DNA of 64,000 nt from Fodinibius saliphilus (lineage in GTDB: Bacteria; Bacteroidota; Rhodothermia; Balneolales; Balneolaceae), in the NCBI RefSeq assembly GCF_005869845.1, contig NZ_VAWF01000001.1:1488001-1552000 (forward strand). Reading direction: 5' to 3'. Positions 45,927 to 55,698 of the stretch are shown here, in pieces. Both the position numbers and the translations under genes were made by a program. The notes under the pieces were generated by a model. The model did not search any database. It saw only the letters and a program-made list of their open reading frames with translations, and was not told the origin of the DNA. Numbering within the stretch: position 1 is the first letter of the stretch; each line of letters begins with the position of its first letter.

Positions 45927-47351
45927 ATGTACCTCCGCAAAAATAGATTACTCTTATTTATAATTCCCGTTTTAGCAATTATAATAAGTTCTTGTTCTTC
46001 AAGTCGAGAAACAAATGTTAAACATGGTTCTGGTTATAACTTTAAAGCTGGATACCCTGAATTTCGAATGTCTGCCTTTGGGTTTGTTGACGAAAATGAG
46101 TCTACCCAATTAAAAGTAACAACTCAATTAATTAAGGGTAGCCTAATTTATAAACAACAGGATGATTCTCTTATAGCCCGTGTTTCCATTAGTATTAAAA
46201 TAATTGATACGGATAACCCCAATAATATTATTTCCGAAAAGCATGTTAAACAGAAAATTACTACGAAAAATGAACAGATCAACTCTTCCCGCGAATCTGT
46301 TAAATCAGAATTTACTTTCCCGGTATCCCCTAGCAATTATAAGACTATTGTTACTGTAACAGACTTAAATTCAAGTAAAAAAATATCGCAAGAGGCAAAT
46401 ACTTACATTCCAGAAACAAAAAAAGGGGCATACTCCCTATCATCCATTCAAATGTATGGTAAAGAAATTGGAGAAACTAGCTGGAAGCAAATAAATACCT
46501 ATGACGTCAAAGGGAAAATAGATTCGCTCCGTTTTGTGTTTCAAATTATTAGCCCGCGCTCCAAAAAAAAGATGCGTTTAAACTCTCGCCTTTTGCGCTT
46601 TGACTCTGATACCAGCTATACCCGACCTATGCACCACTCAAATTACAGCCCCTCGGCTATTGAGTATAAAGGAATTGACTATGACAAAGAAACTGAATTA
46701 CAATCGAACAGAAGAGTTTTAAATGATTACAAGAGTATCTTTATTGAATATAAATTCGAAACCCAAGAAAGGGGCAACTACCGTTTTGAAGTAACAGCTC
46801 AAAAAGGAAATCAGGAAGAAATTTATAAGGGGCGGGACTTTGGAGTTAAAAGCAAGAATTATCCTGCTATTCAATCAGTAAGAGAGCTTGCTAAGCCTCT
46901 CATTTACCTTATGGGTGAAAAAGATCATAAAGAGCTCATGCAAATATCAGATAACGATTCCCTAAAAAAAGAGATGGATCGTTTTTGGTTAAAAAACGTT
47001 GGCAATGCTCAAAAAGCAAGAAGTGTAATTAGACTATATTACCAACGAGTCGAAGAAGCTAATAAACAGTTTTCTAACTTTAAAGAGGGCTGGAAAACTG
47101 ATCCTGGAATGATCTACATCTTATTTGGTTCTCCCTGGTATACTGAAAACCATCTTAAATCTTTGACTTGGTATTATTCATATAACCACCAAGATCCCGA
47201 TTATACTTTTAACTTTTTTCAACCCAAATTAAAAAATAAGTATTATCCTTTCACCCACTACTTGTTACAGCGAACGAATAATTATTATACGGTTCAGTAT
47301 ATGCAACGACAACTCTGGTTAACAGGCCAAATATTAACTCGCCAGCTATAG
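45927..47351 (+). CDS. GWxTD-domain lipoprotein
   Basis: Exported lipoprotein of 474 residues (signal LLLFIIPVLAIIISSC, Cys23) with a central beta-rich part and a C-terminal GWxTD domain. The diagnostic segment FKEGWKTDPGMIYILFGSPWY occurs near residue 388, followed by an aromatic tail (YYSYNHQDPDYTFNFFQP). The function of this Bacteroidetes domain is unknown. It ends 21 bases before the convergent second alanine racemase gene and shares no operon with neighbours. Confidence 0.85.
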   Translation: MYLRKNRLLLFIIPVLAIIISSCSSSRETNVKHGSGYNFKAGYPEFRMSAFGFVDENESTQLKVTTQLIKGSLIYKQQDDSLIARVSISIKIIDTDNPNNIISEKHVKQKITTKNEQINSSRESVKSEFTFPVSPSNYKTIVTVTDLNSSKKISQEANTYIPETKKGAYSLSSIQMYGKEIGETSWKQINTYDVKGKIDSLRFVFQIISPRSKKKMRLNSRLLRFDSDTSYTRPMHHSNYSPSAIEYKGIDYDKETELQSNRRVLNDYKSIFIEYKFETQERGNYRFEVTAQKGNQEEIYKGRDFGVKSKNYPAIQSVRELAKPLIYLMGEKDHKELMQISDNDSLKKEMDRFWLKNVGNAQKARSVIRLYYQRVEEANKQFSNFKEGWKTDPGMIYILFGSPWYTENHLKSLTWYYSYNHQDPDYTFNFFQPKLKNKYYPFTHYLLQRTNNYYTVQYMQRQLWLTGQILTRQL

Positions 47352-47372
47352 TATAATTTTGTTTAATAGTAT

Positions 47373-48542
47373 TTAAACTATTTCTCGAGGTAATCCAGAA
47401 GGAATCTGTACTAATACTTCATAGTTCATAAAATTCCTCATTTCACTGAATGAAGCCACGGTCATCTCCTGATCTTCCTGCTTGCCAATAATTACTACTT
47501 CGTCTCCCTTCTTCACATTCGGGATATCAGTAATATCTATAGTTAGCAAATTCATATTTACAAGTCCAGCTACCGGCGCTCGTTCACCGTTAACTAAAAC
47601 AATACCCACATTTGTCAGATTACGCCCAAATCCATGAGCATAACCTATCGGAACAGATGCTATCTTTTGCTCCCTGCTGGTTAAATAGGTATTGCCGTAT
47701 CCTACGAATTCACCGGCAGGCACTTTTTTGGTACTCATAATTTCACTTTTCCATGCCAGTACTCTTTCCAGTGGATCTTTGTGTTTGGCATTAACATCGG
47801 GATGTTTCTTCACAAAGTTCATGTAGGTCTCCCGATTGGGCCAAAAACCATATTGAGCAATCCCAATGCGCACCATATCCATAATGGTCTCGGGATAGTT
47901 CAGGGCTGAAGCAGAACATGCAGTATGATGATGTTTGGCATCTATTCCCTGCTCCCGAAACCAAGAAGAATACTCTTTAAAGTTTTCAATCTGCTCCTGT
48001 ATCCTCACATAATTCCCTACACTTTCGGCACCGGCATAATGAGTGCAAATTCCATCCAGTTGCAGATACTCCCTATTCTCTTTAATAATACGGACGGTAT
48101 CCTCAAACTCATCTTCTTCAAGTCCCAAACGATTCATTCCAGTTTCCAGGTGCAGGTGAACTCTGGCCGGCTTTTGTATACGTTGAGCTTCATTAATCGC
48201 AGCCTTGAGACGATCCAATTCAAAAATGAAAAAAGATACGTCATTCTCTATAGCCCATCCCAGTGCTTTGTTATTTATCATTCCCATAATCATAACATGG
48301 CTGTCATGATTTCGTGCACGACATGCCTGGCGGGCTTCGTCAGAGCTAAAAACCGAAAAATGCCGAACTCCACAATCTTCTGCCATAGGCACAAAATCTT
48401 TGATCCCGTGACCATAGGCATTGCCTTTAATCACGGAACTAAAGATAACATCACGGCCGATATAATCCCGCAAAAAAGAAATATTCGTTTCATAAGAAGA
48501 TTTATCTAATTCTAATCGGGATGGATATAAGTCGTCTTTCAT
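47373..48542 (-). CDS. Alanine-racemase-family PLP enzyme, second copy
   Basis: Fold-III PLP racemase of 389 residues. PLP lysine K39 is in SVIKGNAYGHG, with LHLETGMNRLG, MVRIGIAQYG, the Tyr in EFVGYGNTYL, and PIGYAHGFGRN. It is clearly divergent from the biosynthetic alr at 26.8 kb and has a longer inner region (MNFVKKHPDVNAKHKD). It abuts the M20 amidohydrolase gene with no gap, as the last gene of a symporter-GNAT-racemase-M23-M20 operon, so it may serve D-alanine or D-amino-acid breakdown rather than wall synthesis (inference). Confidence 0.88.
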   Translation of the reverse strand: MKDDLYPSRLELDKSSYETNISFLRDYIGRDVIFSSVIKGNAYGHGIKDFVPMAEDCGVRHFSVFSSDEARQACRARNHDSHVMIMGMINNKALGWAIENDVSFFIFELDRLKAAINEAQRIQKPARVHLHLETGMNRLGLEEDEFEDTVRIIKENREYLQLDGICTHYAGAESVGNYVRIQEQIENFKEYSSWFREQGIDAKHHHTACSASALNYPETIMDMVRIGIAQYGFWPNRETYMNFVKKHPDVNAKHKDPLERVLAWKSEIMSTKKVPAGEFVGYGNTYLTSREQKIASVPIGYAHGFGRNLTNVGIVLVNGERAPVAGLVNMNLLTIDITDIPNVKKGDEVVIIGKQEDQEMTVASFSEMRNFMNYEVLVQIPSGLPREIV

Positions 48543-49700
48543 TTACTTTTCTTTGCTCAGATCTTTGATAATTTGTATAAATAATTTACTGGCTGTAGCA
48601 ATTACATCATCTTCAAAATCATAATTTTCGGCATGTAATGATGGGTGATCCGTTCCAATACCGACTCCAAACATTGCGCCGCCTATTTCATTGGTAAAAT
48701 GGCCAAAATCTTCGGACCAACTAAACGGATGTTCCTTTTTAACCATTTCATAATCCAGTTTTTCAGTAGCAGAAATAATTGCTTGGGTCGCTTCTTTTGA
48801 ATTCTTCGTTGCCGGAAATGGTTCTACCCACTCATGATTTACTGCCAAAGAATACGTTTGGGCTGTTTGTTCAGCGATTTCCAAACAGTTCTCTTTGAGT
48901 TTCTCCAGCAGGGCTTCATCATAGGTTCGCAACGTTGCCAGCACAGTTGCGTCCCCGGGCGAAGTGCCGAAAGCTCGTTCTCCCAGCCTTGCATTGATAA
49001 CCGTTACTTTGGCCGCCTTCTCTAAAGGACTATAAAACTGTGGCGCTGCTGAAAAGGCCTGTACAACCTGTGCCATAGCAAGAGCGGGACTTCGCCCTTG
49101 TTCGGGATGTGCCGCATGTGCGGTAGCCCCTTTAAAATTGACCTCCATCCCAACCGATGCAGCTGCAAAAACATCTTCACGTATAATAATCTGATTCTTT
49201 TTGAAACCCGGCAGGTTGTGGAGAGCGAAACAGTAGTCTGGAGCATATTCTTGAAATTTAGGATCATCGAGCACGCGCCGTGCCCCTTCTCCGGTTTCTT
49301 CGGCCGGCTGAAATAGTAGCGTCACCTTACCTGTTTCCGGCGGCTCATCTTGCAGTAGCTTAGCTACACCACAGAGAATAGCCATATGCCCATCGTGACC
49401 ACATTTATGGCCTACTCCTTCTGTTTTAGATTGATATTCAGTGTCATTTACATCTGGGATTGGCAGCGCATCCAATTCGCAACGAAGTAACAGGTGTGGC
49501 CCTTCATTACCGCTCTCGTAGGTAGCCAAGACCCCCTGCCCACCAATATCTGTTTGAATGCGATCAGGCGATGTACTTTTAAGATACTTCACAATTTCAG
49601 AGCTCGTTTCATCTTCTTCATTCGACAGCTCTGCTATAGCATGAAGCCGGTGGCGCAGATCAATTAATTCGTCGAGATATTTTTCAATATTGATAGGCAT
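48543..49700 (-). CDS. M20-family amidohydrolase (IAA-amino acid hydrolase type)
   Basis: Metal-dependent amidohydrolase of 385 residues. The likely start is the ATG at 49700 (MPINIEKYLDELIDLRHRLHAIAELS), not the frame start at 49736. The M20 signatures are EGVGHKCGHDGHMAIL (metal ligands and catalytic Asp), LLFQPAEETGEGARRVL, a dimerisation domain in the middle, and WSEDFGHFTNEIGG near the end. The family removes acyl or amino groups from N-acyl amino acids and dipeptides. The adjacent racemases and M23 peptidase point to cell-wall or D-amino-acid peptides as substrate (inference). Confidence 0.9.
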   Translation of the reverse strand: MPINIEKYLDELIDLRHRLHAIAELSNEEDETSSEIVKYLKSTSPDRIQTDIGGQGVLATYESGNEGPHLLLRCELDALPIPDVNDTEYQSKTEGVGHKCGHDGHMAILCGVAKLLQDEPPETGKVTLLFQPAEETGEGARRVLDDPKFQEYAPDYCFALHNLPGFKKNQIIIREDVFAAASVGMEVNFKGATAHAAHPEQGRSPALAMAQVVQAFSAAPQFYSPLEKAAKVTVINARLGERAFGTSPGDATVLATLRTYDEALLEKLKENCLEIAEQTAQTYSLAVNHEWVEPFPATKNSKEATQAIISATEKLDYEMVKKEHPFSWSEDFGHFTNEIGGAMFGVGIGTDHPSLHAENYDFEDDVIATASKLFIQIIKDLSKEK

Positions 49701-49791
49701 ATAAAATTCTTCACTAACGCTTAAAACAACACTCAATTAGTAAATTTTGAAATACAATTTCCAATTGTCATTCATTAGCAACAGCTATTGA

Positions 49792-50388
49792 TCAATATAA
49801 TTTTCCCAATACCAGCCGCGGGTCAGGATATTGCTCTAAGGCTTGGTCACGGTCTTCCGGGGCTACCACTCCCGGCATATCTGCTTTACCAGGATCAATT
49901 ACCGAAAGCTGGAAATGTAAGTGCGGGGCCCAACCTCCATTCACATCAGGAGTGCCCAAGGTCGCAATCTTTCGCCCTTTGGGGATCTGGTCTCCTTTTG
50001 ATACCATCTGCAGAGACGCTTCAGATAAATGGCCATACAAAACATAAAGCATCCCTTCAGCAAATTTATGCTTCATGACGATTGTAGGCCCATAATCCCC
50101 GGGATTGTCGTTATCCCGGATATATTCTACCGTTCCATCATATACATTATAGATTGGTTCGCCAGCCTCGGCCCAAATATCGATACCAATATGAAGGTTC
50201 CGTTCATTCTTAAAAAGGGAAGTCTCATACATATTAGTACGATACTCATCGTACCGACCAATACCCCATCCCTTTTTTCGAATAAAATCAGCGTCATATC
50301 CTTTTGAAAAATCAAAAAGATATAGTTCATCCGAATCTTCAGGATAATCCATGACCTTGGCAAATTGGTAATCAGAAAAGTTGACCAT
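49792..50388 (-). CDS. M23-family metallopeptidase, apparently cytoplasmic
   Basis: LytM-type zinc peptidase domain of 198 residues. Zinc ligands H66 and D70 (HIGIDIW) and H158 (HLHF) are present, with H120 (YGHLS) and H156 as the other conserved His residues. The N-terminus (MVNFSDYQFAKVMDYPEDSDE) shows no signal peptide or membrane segment, although most M23 enzymes are exported. It lies between an ornithine-racemase-like gene and the M20 gene. A cytoplasmic endopeptidase acting on imported muropeptides would fit this setting (inference). Confidence 0.85.
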   Translation of the reverse strand: MVNFSDYQFAKVMDYPEDSDELYLFDFSKGYDADFIRKKGWGIGRYDEYRTNMYETSLFKNERNLHIGIDIWAEAGEPIYNVYDGTVEYIRDNDNPGDYGPTIVMKHKFAEGMLYVLYGHLSEASLQMVSKGDQIPKGRKIATLGTPDVNGGWAPHLHFQLSVIDPGKADMPGVVAPEDRDQALEQYPDPRLVLGKLY

Positions 50389-50446
50389 AAGTACAGTTAT
50401 TTCATATCGAAAGCGGGCCTTTCAAAGGAGCAAAAACAATTTCTTA

Positions 50447-51517
50447 TTACTCTACAATTTTATCGATGTAATCGGAATTCATAATTCCGAGAGCTCCCAT
50501 ATATTTCATTCGGAAACGAATAAAGTCGCCCACTTCATAACCGGCCTCATTTTCGCCTACATCCAAAATTAACATATCGGAGCTGGCATCAGCAATTTTT
50601 ACATCACCTTCAATATTAATGAGGTGGTCGGGATTAATATCCAGATATCCAATATCCAAGATAGCACGATATGAGGTTTCGCCAAGCTGATCTTCATCAA
50701 TTTCGGCTACTTCTCCCTGTGGATTCATTCCCAGTTCACCACTCGGCACTTTGGGCTTTTCAGCAATCTCTATTACTTGCGAATAGAGCTCCAGCACATC
50801 GTTATGCATGCCTTCGATAGTACCATCGGTGAATAGATTCTTCCCGAAAAAGAGTGCTTCTCCTACTCGAAAGTGGTTAATTCCTTTGGGAAGCTGATTA
50901 CGTAGCAATAACGGAATAGTAACGGTAGTTCCGCCCGAAACCAACGGAATATTTTTATCAAACCGCAGCTCAATAATCTGTTTATAGAGCGACAACTGAA
51001 TAAGCTTATCCTCATCCGGCATTACTCCGTGCATACAGTTTAGGTTAGCCCCTATTCCTATAACTTCAATATTGGGTAACTTAAAGACCTTCTCATAGAA
51101 GTCAATCAGGTTTTCGCGAATAACCCCTTCACGCAGGTCACCCAGCTCAATCATTACAATAACTTTATGAACCTTATCCTGCCGTTGCGCTTCTTCGGAG
51201 AGTGCATGCAGGGTCGACAGTTCCGTATTTAAGCTAATGTCGGCATACTTAACCACCGAATCGATAATATCTTTGGGAGGAGGCTTAATATAGGTGGTGA
51301 GCGTATCCGGGTCGATCTCTTTGATTTTCTTGAGGTTGCTGATACGAGAATCGAGCATATCCCCTATCCCCAAAGCAGCGACCTCCTCCAGATACTCTTC
51401 GTGCCCGCAAAGAAGTTTCGTGGTTATCCCCCACTTGATATCATTCTTTTTGAACAGTTGATCTAAATAGTTGTAATTATCACGTAACTTATTACGATAC
51501 AGTTTTAAATAGGCCAT
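50447..51517 (-). CDS. Alanine/ornithine-racemase-family PLP enzyme
   Basis: Fold-III PLP enzyme of 356 residues, in the family that includes ornithine racemase (Orr) and YhfX. PLP lysine K34 is in GITTKLLCGHEEYL, and VIMIELGDLREG, ANLNCMHGV, and VSGGTTVTIPLL and FRVGEALFFGKN follow. It overlaps no neighbour but is separated from the GNAT gene by only 3 bases. An ornithine aminotransferase lies 2.8 kb away, so a D-ornithine to L-ornithine step is plausible, but substrate preference cannot be told from the sequence. Confidence 0.82.
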   Translation of the reverse strand: MAYLKLYRNKLRDNYNYLDQLFKKNDIKWGITTKLLCGHEEYLEEVAALGIGDMLDSRISNLKKIKEIDPDTLTTYIKPPPKDIIDSVVKYADISLNTELSTLHALSEEAQRQDKVHKVIVMIELGDLREGVIRENLIDFYEKVFKLPNIEVIGIGANLNCMHGVMPDEDKLIQLSLYKQIIELRFDKNIPLVSGGTTVTIPLLLRNQLPKGINHFRVGEALFFGKNLFTDGTIEGMHNDVLELYSQVIEIAEKPKVPSGELGMNPQGEVAEIDEDQLGETSYRAILDIGYLDINPDHLINIEGDVKIADASSDMLILDVGENEAGYEVGDFIRFRMKYMGALGIMNSDYIDKIVE

Positions 51518-51520
51518 TCC

Positions 51521-51964
51521 CTATTTCTTAAGTCGCATTTCGAGATACTTATTTGTGAACCCGTATTTTTCATACAGATGTACGGCGGGGTTATCTTTTT
51601 CTACGTGCAGTGCAATATCTCCCTCCGTTTTTTCAATAATCTTTTCCATCAGCTGTTTTCCAAGCCCTTGCCCACGGGAATCTCCGTGTACTGCAATATA
51701 TACTAAAATATGTTCAGGAATAAAGCCTCCCATATTCGTGTGATTAATGATTACAGCCCCCAGAATCTTTTCATCTTCATGAGCTACCAGAATAAAACCA
51801 TCCTGTCCTTCATCATCTCCATAAGCATAACCTATGCAAGACAATATGTGCTTTTTTTCATCCCCAAACTCATCTAAATGTTCATATAGAAAATTAGCGA
51901 TATCTTCCCGACTAAAAGGAGTCGGATTTTCAATATCGGATTCTATTATATCTAATTCTATCAT
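51521..51964 (-). CDS. GNAT-family N-acetyltransferase
   Basis: Acetyl-CoA-dependent acyltransferase of 147 residues. The acetyl-CoA-binding motif is AVHGDSRGQGLGKQLMEKIIEK, preceded by GAVIINHTNMGGFIPEHILVYIAV and followed by HVEKDNPAVHLYEKYGF. It lies 3 bases upstream of the ornithine-racemase-like gene and 10 bases downstream of the symporter, so all three are in one operon. Acetylation of an amino acid or peptide intermediate is possible but unproven. Confidence 0.88.
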   Translation of the reverse strand: MIELDIIESDIENPTPFSREDIANFLYEHLDEFGDEKKHILSCIGYAYGDDEGQDGFILVAHEDEKILGAVIINHTNMGGFIPEHILVYIAVHGDSRGQGLGKQLMEKIIEKTEGDIALHVEKDNPAVHLYEKYGFTNKYLEMRLKK

Positions 51965-51974
51965 TTAATAACTC

Positions 51975-53471
51975 TTAAGTATTAATTGTTTCCATTTCTT
52001 TTACTTCTTCTGCATTTAATTTCTGCCCTGTTTCACTTTTTTCATCAGGGAATAGTAAAGATACTGCAATGAACACGATGGCGGAAACGGTAATTCCAAA
52101 TACATTACCATCCAAACCAGCCGGTAATTGTTCAAAAGCAACCTCTAAACAAACTGTGGTAGATCCACCAAATACCATCGCTGCAATAGCTCCTATACTA
52201 CTGCTTTTCGGCCAATACAGGGCCCCTATTATTGGGACAAACAGTCCCGATACCATAAATGCGTATGAATACAACATTAAGTCTAAAACATTGGTCATAG
52301 AGGTTGCAATGAGTAGTGCAAGTGCTCCTAGAATTAATGTCGTAATCTGTGAAAACCGTAAAAAATCATTACTGTCAGGGTCCACTTCTCGGAAATACCC
52401 TATAATATCTGATACTACATTTCCGGATGCCGCCATTAGGCAACTATCAGCTGTAGAAAGAATCGCTGAGAAATAAGCACTCATCATAATCCCCATGAGT
52501 CCTACCGGTAGTACGGTACGCAACAACATGGGTAAGCCTTTTTCACTATCATAATTTGCTAAAGTTTCGGGTACTCCTAAATAATCGAACATACCTTGTG
52601 TAAAAGCAACTTTGGCAAACAAGCCTAACAACACTCCCATAAACGCCATAATAGGCCATTCAAACACACCTGCTAAATACCACGCTTTTTTAGCCGTTTC
52701 TTCATCATTACATGCATATATTCGTTGGTATAGGGTCATCCCTACAAACCAGATTGGAATAATGGTTACCGCCCAATCCACTACATTCTGCCAGCTAATA
52801 TTTGTCATCGTCAGCATTGCCGGATCTACAGCTGCTTTTATGGCCTCCCAGCCCCCTACGGCGTAATACGAAATAGGAATACCAATAAATACAAGTCCAA
52901 CCATTAGTATTGCCCATTGAATAGTATCGGTGTAGATAACGGCTTTGAGACCTCCCATCACGGTATAAATTACCGCCACTGACCCCATGATAATGAGGGC
53001 CGTATTAAGATCCAGATCTGCAAATGTGCCAGTAGCTAGTTTAGCACCTGCCAAAATTTGCGAACTGGTAAAACCTGCATAGCCAATAGCAGATATTATA
53101 CCTGCGACTAATGCTACCTGTGGATTGAAATAATACTTAAAGACTTCGGGGAAGGTTAAAGCCTTATCGAAAACCTTGTTTCCTTTTACTTTTGGAATAA
53201 GAAATACTGCAGCTAGCCAAGCACCCAGCAATCCTGTAAATAGCATCCATGACCCGGAGACTCCTAACACGAAACCAAGTCCGCCAAGCCCAATGGAGAA
53301 CCCACCACCAACATCGGTAGCTACAACGGATAACCCAATGTGAAGGCTACTCATATTACGGCCGCCTACATAATAATCGTCGGCGCCCTCATTTCGCTGT
53401 AAAAAGAATACTCCAAAACCCAACATGGCTACCATGTAGCAACCCATAATCGTCAGGTCGATCCAATGCAT
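51975..53471 (-). CDS. Sodium:solute symporter (SSS family)
   Basis: Inner-membrane Na+-coupled transporter of 498 residues with about 13 membrane segments. The family signs are LSVVATDVGGGFSIGLGGLGF near residue 50, GYAGFTSSQILAGAKLATG, TVMGGLKAVIYTDTIQW, and YFSAILSTADSCLMAASGNVVSDI. It is first in the six-gene operon that continues with GNAT, racemase, M23, M20 and alanine-racemase-like genes. Substrate uptake for that pathway is therefore the likely role (inference). A hairpin with a T-run sits just upstream. Confidence 0.92.
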   Translation of the reverse strand: MHWIDLTIMGCYMVAMLGFGVFFLQRNEGADDYYVGGRNMSSLHIGLSVVATDVGGGFSIGLGGLGFVLGVSGSWMLFTGLLGAWLAAVFLIPKVKGNKVFDKALTFPEVFKYYFNPQVALVAGIISAIGYAGFTSSQILAGAKLATGTFADLDLNTALIIMGSVAVIYTVMGGLKAVIYTDTIQWAILMVGLVFIGIPISYYAVGGWEAIKAAVDPAMLTMTNISWQNVVDWAVTIIPIWFVGMTLYQRIYACNDEETAKKAWYLAGVFEWPIMAFMGVLLGLFAKVAFTQGMFDYLGVPETLANYDSEKGLPMLLRTVLPVGLMGIMMSAYFSAILSTADSCLMAASGNVVSDIIGYFREVDPDSNDFLRFSQITTLILGALALLIATSMTNVLDLMLYSYAFMVSGLFVPIIGALYWPKSSSIGAIAAMVFGGSTTVCLEVAFEQLPAGLDGNVFGITVSAIVFIAVSLLFPDEKSETGQKLNAEEVKEMETINT

Positions 53472-53507
53472 ATATCGTTGTTCAGATAAATTGGACTTCT
53501 ATCTAAT

Positions 53508-53540
53508 AAAAAAACCCTTGAGATTAAGAGCTCAAGGGTT
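53508..53540 (-). terminator. Terminator hairpin between bactofilin and the symporter
   Basis: A 10-bp stem AACCCTTGAG / CTCAAGGGTT with an 8-base loop is followed on the minus strand by TTTTTTT. It lies about 160 bases past the bactofilin stop and 37 bases before the symporter start. It may end the bactofilin transcript or act as a leader attenuator. Confidence 0.8.
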
Positions 53541-53699
53541 GGAATTACTTATATAAGGTTAAATATAGGCGTAAATGTATGAAAATACCAAATTTGATCA
53601 GTTTCGGATTTAACTAAGTCAATCCCTTTTGGGGATTTCTCCTGCTATCTTAGCAATTGGCTCTTTAGCATGGTACTCATCGATTCCTTGGTCTGCTCC

Positions 53700-54008
53700 T
53701 TAAAAAGAAGAAACTTTATTGTGAGTACTAGAAACCTCCTCATTTAATAAAATAAAGCCATTATGAGTTCCTCCTTTTTCACAAAGCAATTTTTGTGTGC
53801 GTATAGTACCCCTTACACTACCACTACTTTTTATATAAACGCTATCTGAAGCCATGATATCACCTTTCACCTCCCCTTCAACAACAACACGGGGGGCTGT
53901 TAATGTGCCGGTGAAAGACGTTCCTTTCTCAATAAAAACCACATTAGAACTCATCCTGTAATGCCTATTTCCTAAATTAGTATACAGTTCTTTATTTTCA
54001 TTAGGCAA
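53700..54008 (-). CDS. Bactofilin
   Basis: Polymer-forming cytoskeletal protein of 102 residues with the DUF583 beta-helix: NVVFIEKGTSFTGTLTAPRVVVEGEVKGDI and SDSVYIKSSGSVRGTIRTQKLL. Bactofilins form filaments that organise cell shape or wall synthesis. The short length and unstructured ends are typical. After its stop the same frame stays open for 26 codons (GADQGIDEYHAKEPIAKIAG), which is probably chance. Confidence 0.9.
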   Translation of the reverse strand: MPNENKELYTNLGNRHYRMSSNVVFIEKGTSFTGTLTAPRVVVEGEVKGDIMASDSVYIKSSGSVRGTIRTQKLLCEKGGTHNGFILLNEEVSSTHNKVSSF

Positions 54009-54361
54009 CTAAAGTGTTGAAACTCTCTTCTCCATGCCAACACAAATGCCTCCATTCTTTCGAATAGCAAAAGTAGATTCCTATTTTAACAGGGCGTTAT
54101 CCATTGTTAAAACAATATTCAAGAAAAAAAACTACTCGTTGTTAATGTATGCTTTCTTCCCTTACGGGGTAAAGAAAAATTCAGTCGCAAAATCCGAATA
54201 CTAGAACGCATTCGCAAGAGCTAGTTAAAAATATTCTTGAAGTACCTTCTAAAGGGCAAACAGTATAATTCTATTAAACTTTTCCTAATAAATTAATTTC
54301 TCTTGGATGATGTAGATCATATCTTTAAGGCAAAATGAAAAATAAAAAATAGCTTTAACGT
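54009..54361. other. Divergent region between bactofilin and rocD
   Basis: 353 bases with no open frame or RNA gene that I could support. Promoters for both genes are expected here. Confidence 0.5.
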
Positions 54362-55597
54362 ATGACTAAAACCCAACAAGTAATTGATTTAGAGGACCAA
54401 TACGGAGCCCACAACTATCATCCCCTGCCAGTTGTACTCTCAAAAGGAGAAGGGGTTCATGTCTGGGATCCTGAAGGGAACAAATATTACGACTTCCTAT
54501 CAGCTTATTCTGCCGTAAACCAGGGACATTGTCATCCTCGTATTGTCAGCAAACTCAAAGAACAAGCAGAAAAACTTACGCTTGTTTCACGCGCCTTTCA
54601 CAGTGATTTGTTGGGAAAATATGAGAAATACATGCACGATCTTTTTGGGTATGATAAGCTGTTGCCGATGAATACCGGTGCTGAAGGGGTGGAAACGGCA
54701 ATTAAGCTCTGTCGTAAATGGTCGTACGAAAAGAAGAATCTAACTCCTGAAAAAGCAACTATAATTGTTGCCAAAGGAAACTTCCACGGACGAACCACCA
54801 GTATTATCTCTTTTTCTAATGATCCGGTGGCCCGTAAAAACTTTGGCCCCTATACTCCGGGTTTCGTGTCTATCCCATATAATGACTTAGAAAGCTTGGA
54901 AAAAGCACTCAAGGAAAAGGATGTTGCCGGCTTCCTTGTAGAACCTATACAAGGCGAAGCCGGTGTAGTAGTGCCTGATGAAGGATATCTTAAAGAAGCC
55001 GCTGAATTATGCGACAAATATAACACTTTGTTTATTGCTGATGAGATCCAGACCGGTGTTGCACGAACAGGTGAGATGTTGTGCGTAGACCATGAAGATG
55101 TGCAACCCGATATTGTGATTCTGGGCAAAGCATTATCCGGCGGCGCCTATCCTGTTTCAGCAGTATTAGCTAATGACGATATTATGGAATGCCTGCGCCC
55201 TGGTGAGCACGGCTCTACTTATGGAGGAAACCCACTAGCTTGTGCAGTAGCCATGGAAGCATTAAAAGTTGTGGAAGAAGAAAACCTTGCAGAAAATGCT
55301 AAAGAGTTAGGAAACCTCTTCCGTGAAGAAATGAATAAACTGGTCGAAGACTCTGAATTGGTAAGCCTTGTACGAGGTAAGGGACTTCTAAATGCGATCG
55401 TCATCAATGATTCACCCGACAGCAACACCGCCTGGAATATCTGCCTGCAACTAAAAGAGAACGGCCTGCTTGCCAAACCCACTCATGGCAATATTATCCG
55501 CTTTGCACCACCGCTGGTGATGACCAAAGAGCAGTTGATGGACTGTGTGTCAATTATTAAAGAGACCATACATGCTTTTCAAAAAGTAGAAGCGTAG
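54362..55597 (+). CDS. rocD: Ornithine--oxo-acid aminotransferase
   Basis: PLP enzyme that converts L-ornithine and 2-oxoglutarate to glutamate semialdehyde and glutamate, in arginine/ornithine catabolism. It is 411 residues with [19 protein letters not shown] at the start, [50 protein letters not shown], and PLP lysine K256 in [12 protein letters not shown]. These are ornithine-aminotransferase patterns rather than acetylornithine aminotransferase ones. It is followed by a strong bidirectional terminator. Confidence 0.93.
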   Translation: MTKTQQVIDLEDQYGAHNYHPLPVVLSKGEGVHVWDPEGNKYYDFLSAYSAVNQGHCHPRIVSKLKEQAEKLTLVSRAFHSDLLGKYEKYMHDLFGYDKLLPMNTGAEGVETAIKLCRKWSYEKKNLTPEKATIIVAKGNFHGRTTSIISFSNDPVARKNFGPYTPGFVSIPYNDLESLEKALKEKDVAGFLVEPIQGEAGVVVPDEGYLKEAAELCDKYNTLFIADEIQTGVARTGEMLCVDHEDVQPDIVILGKALSGGAYPVSAVLANDDIMECLRPGEHGSTYGGNPLACAVAMEALKVVEEENLAENAKELGNLFREEMNKLVEDSELVSLVRGKGLLNAIVINDSPDSNTAWNICLQLKENGLLAKPTHGNIIRFAPPLVMTKEQLMDCVSIIKETIHAFQKVEA

Positions 55598-55615
55598 CAA
55601 TAGTATTTTAATAAT

Positions 55616-55650
55616 AAAAGGTCCATAAGAAAGCTTCTTATGGACCTTTT
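55616..55650. terminator. Bidirectional terminator between rocD and the lipoprotein gene
   Basis: A 16-bp perfect stem AAAAGGTCCATAAGAA / TTCTTATGGACCTTTT with a 3-base loop and T-runs on both strands serves the convergent genes on either side. Confidence 0.92.
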
Positions 55651-55698
55651 TATTTTTTCCAAACAAGTCGGAATATCACCATTAGTAGTACTTCTTCC

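Noticed and set aside
47373-53471. Considered an antibiotic-type (nonribosomal) or siderophore cluster
   Set aside because: No synthetase, carrier-protein or transport ATPase genes are present. The genes fit amino-acid or peptide catabolism better.
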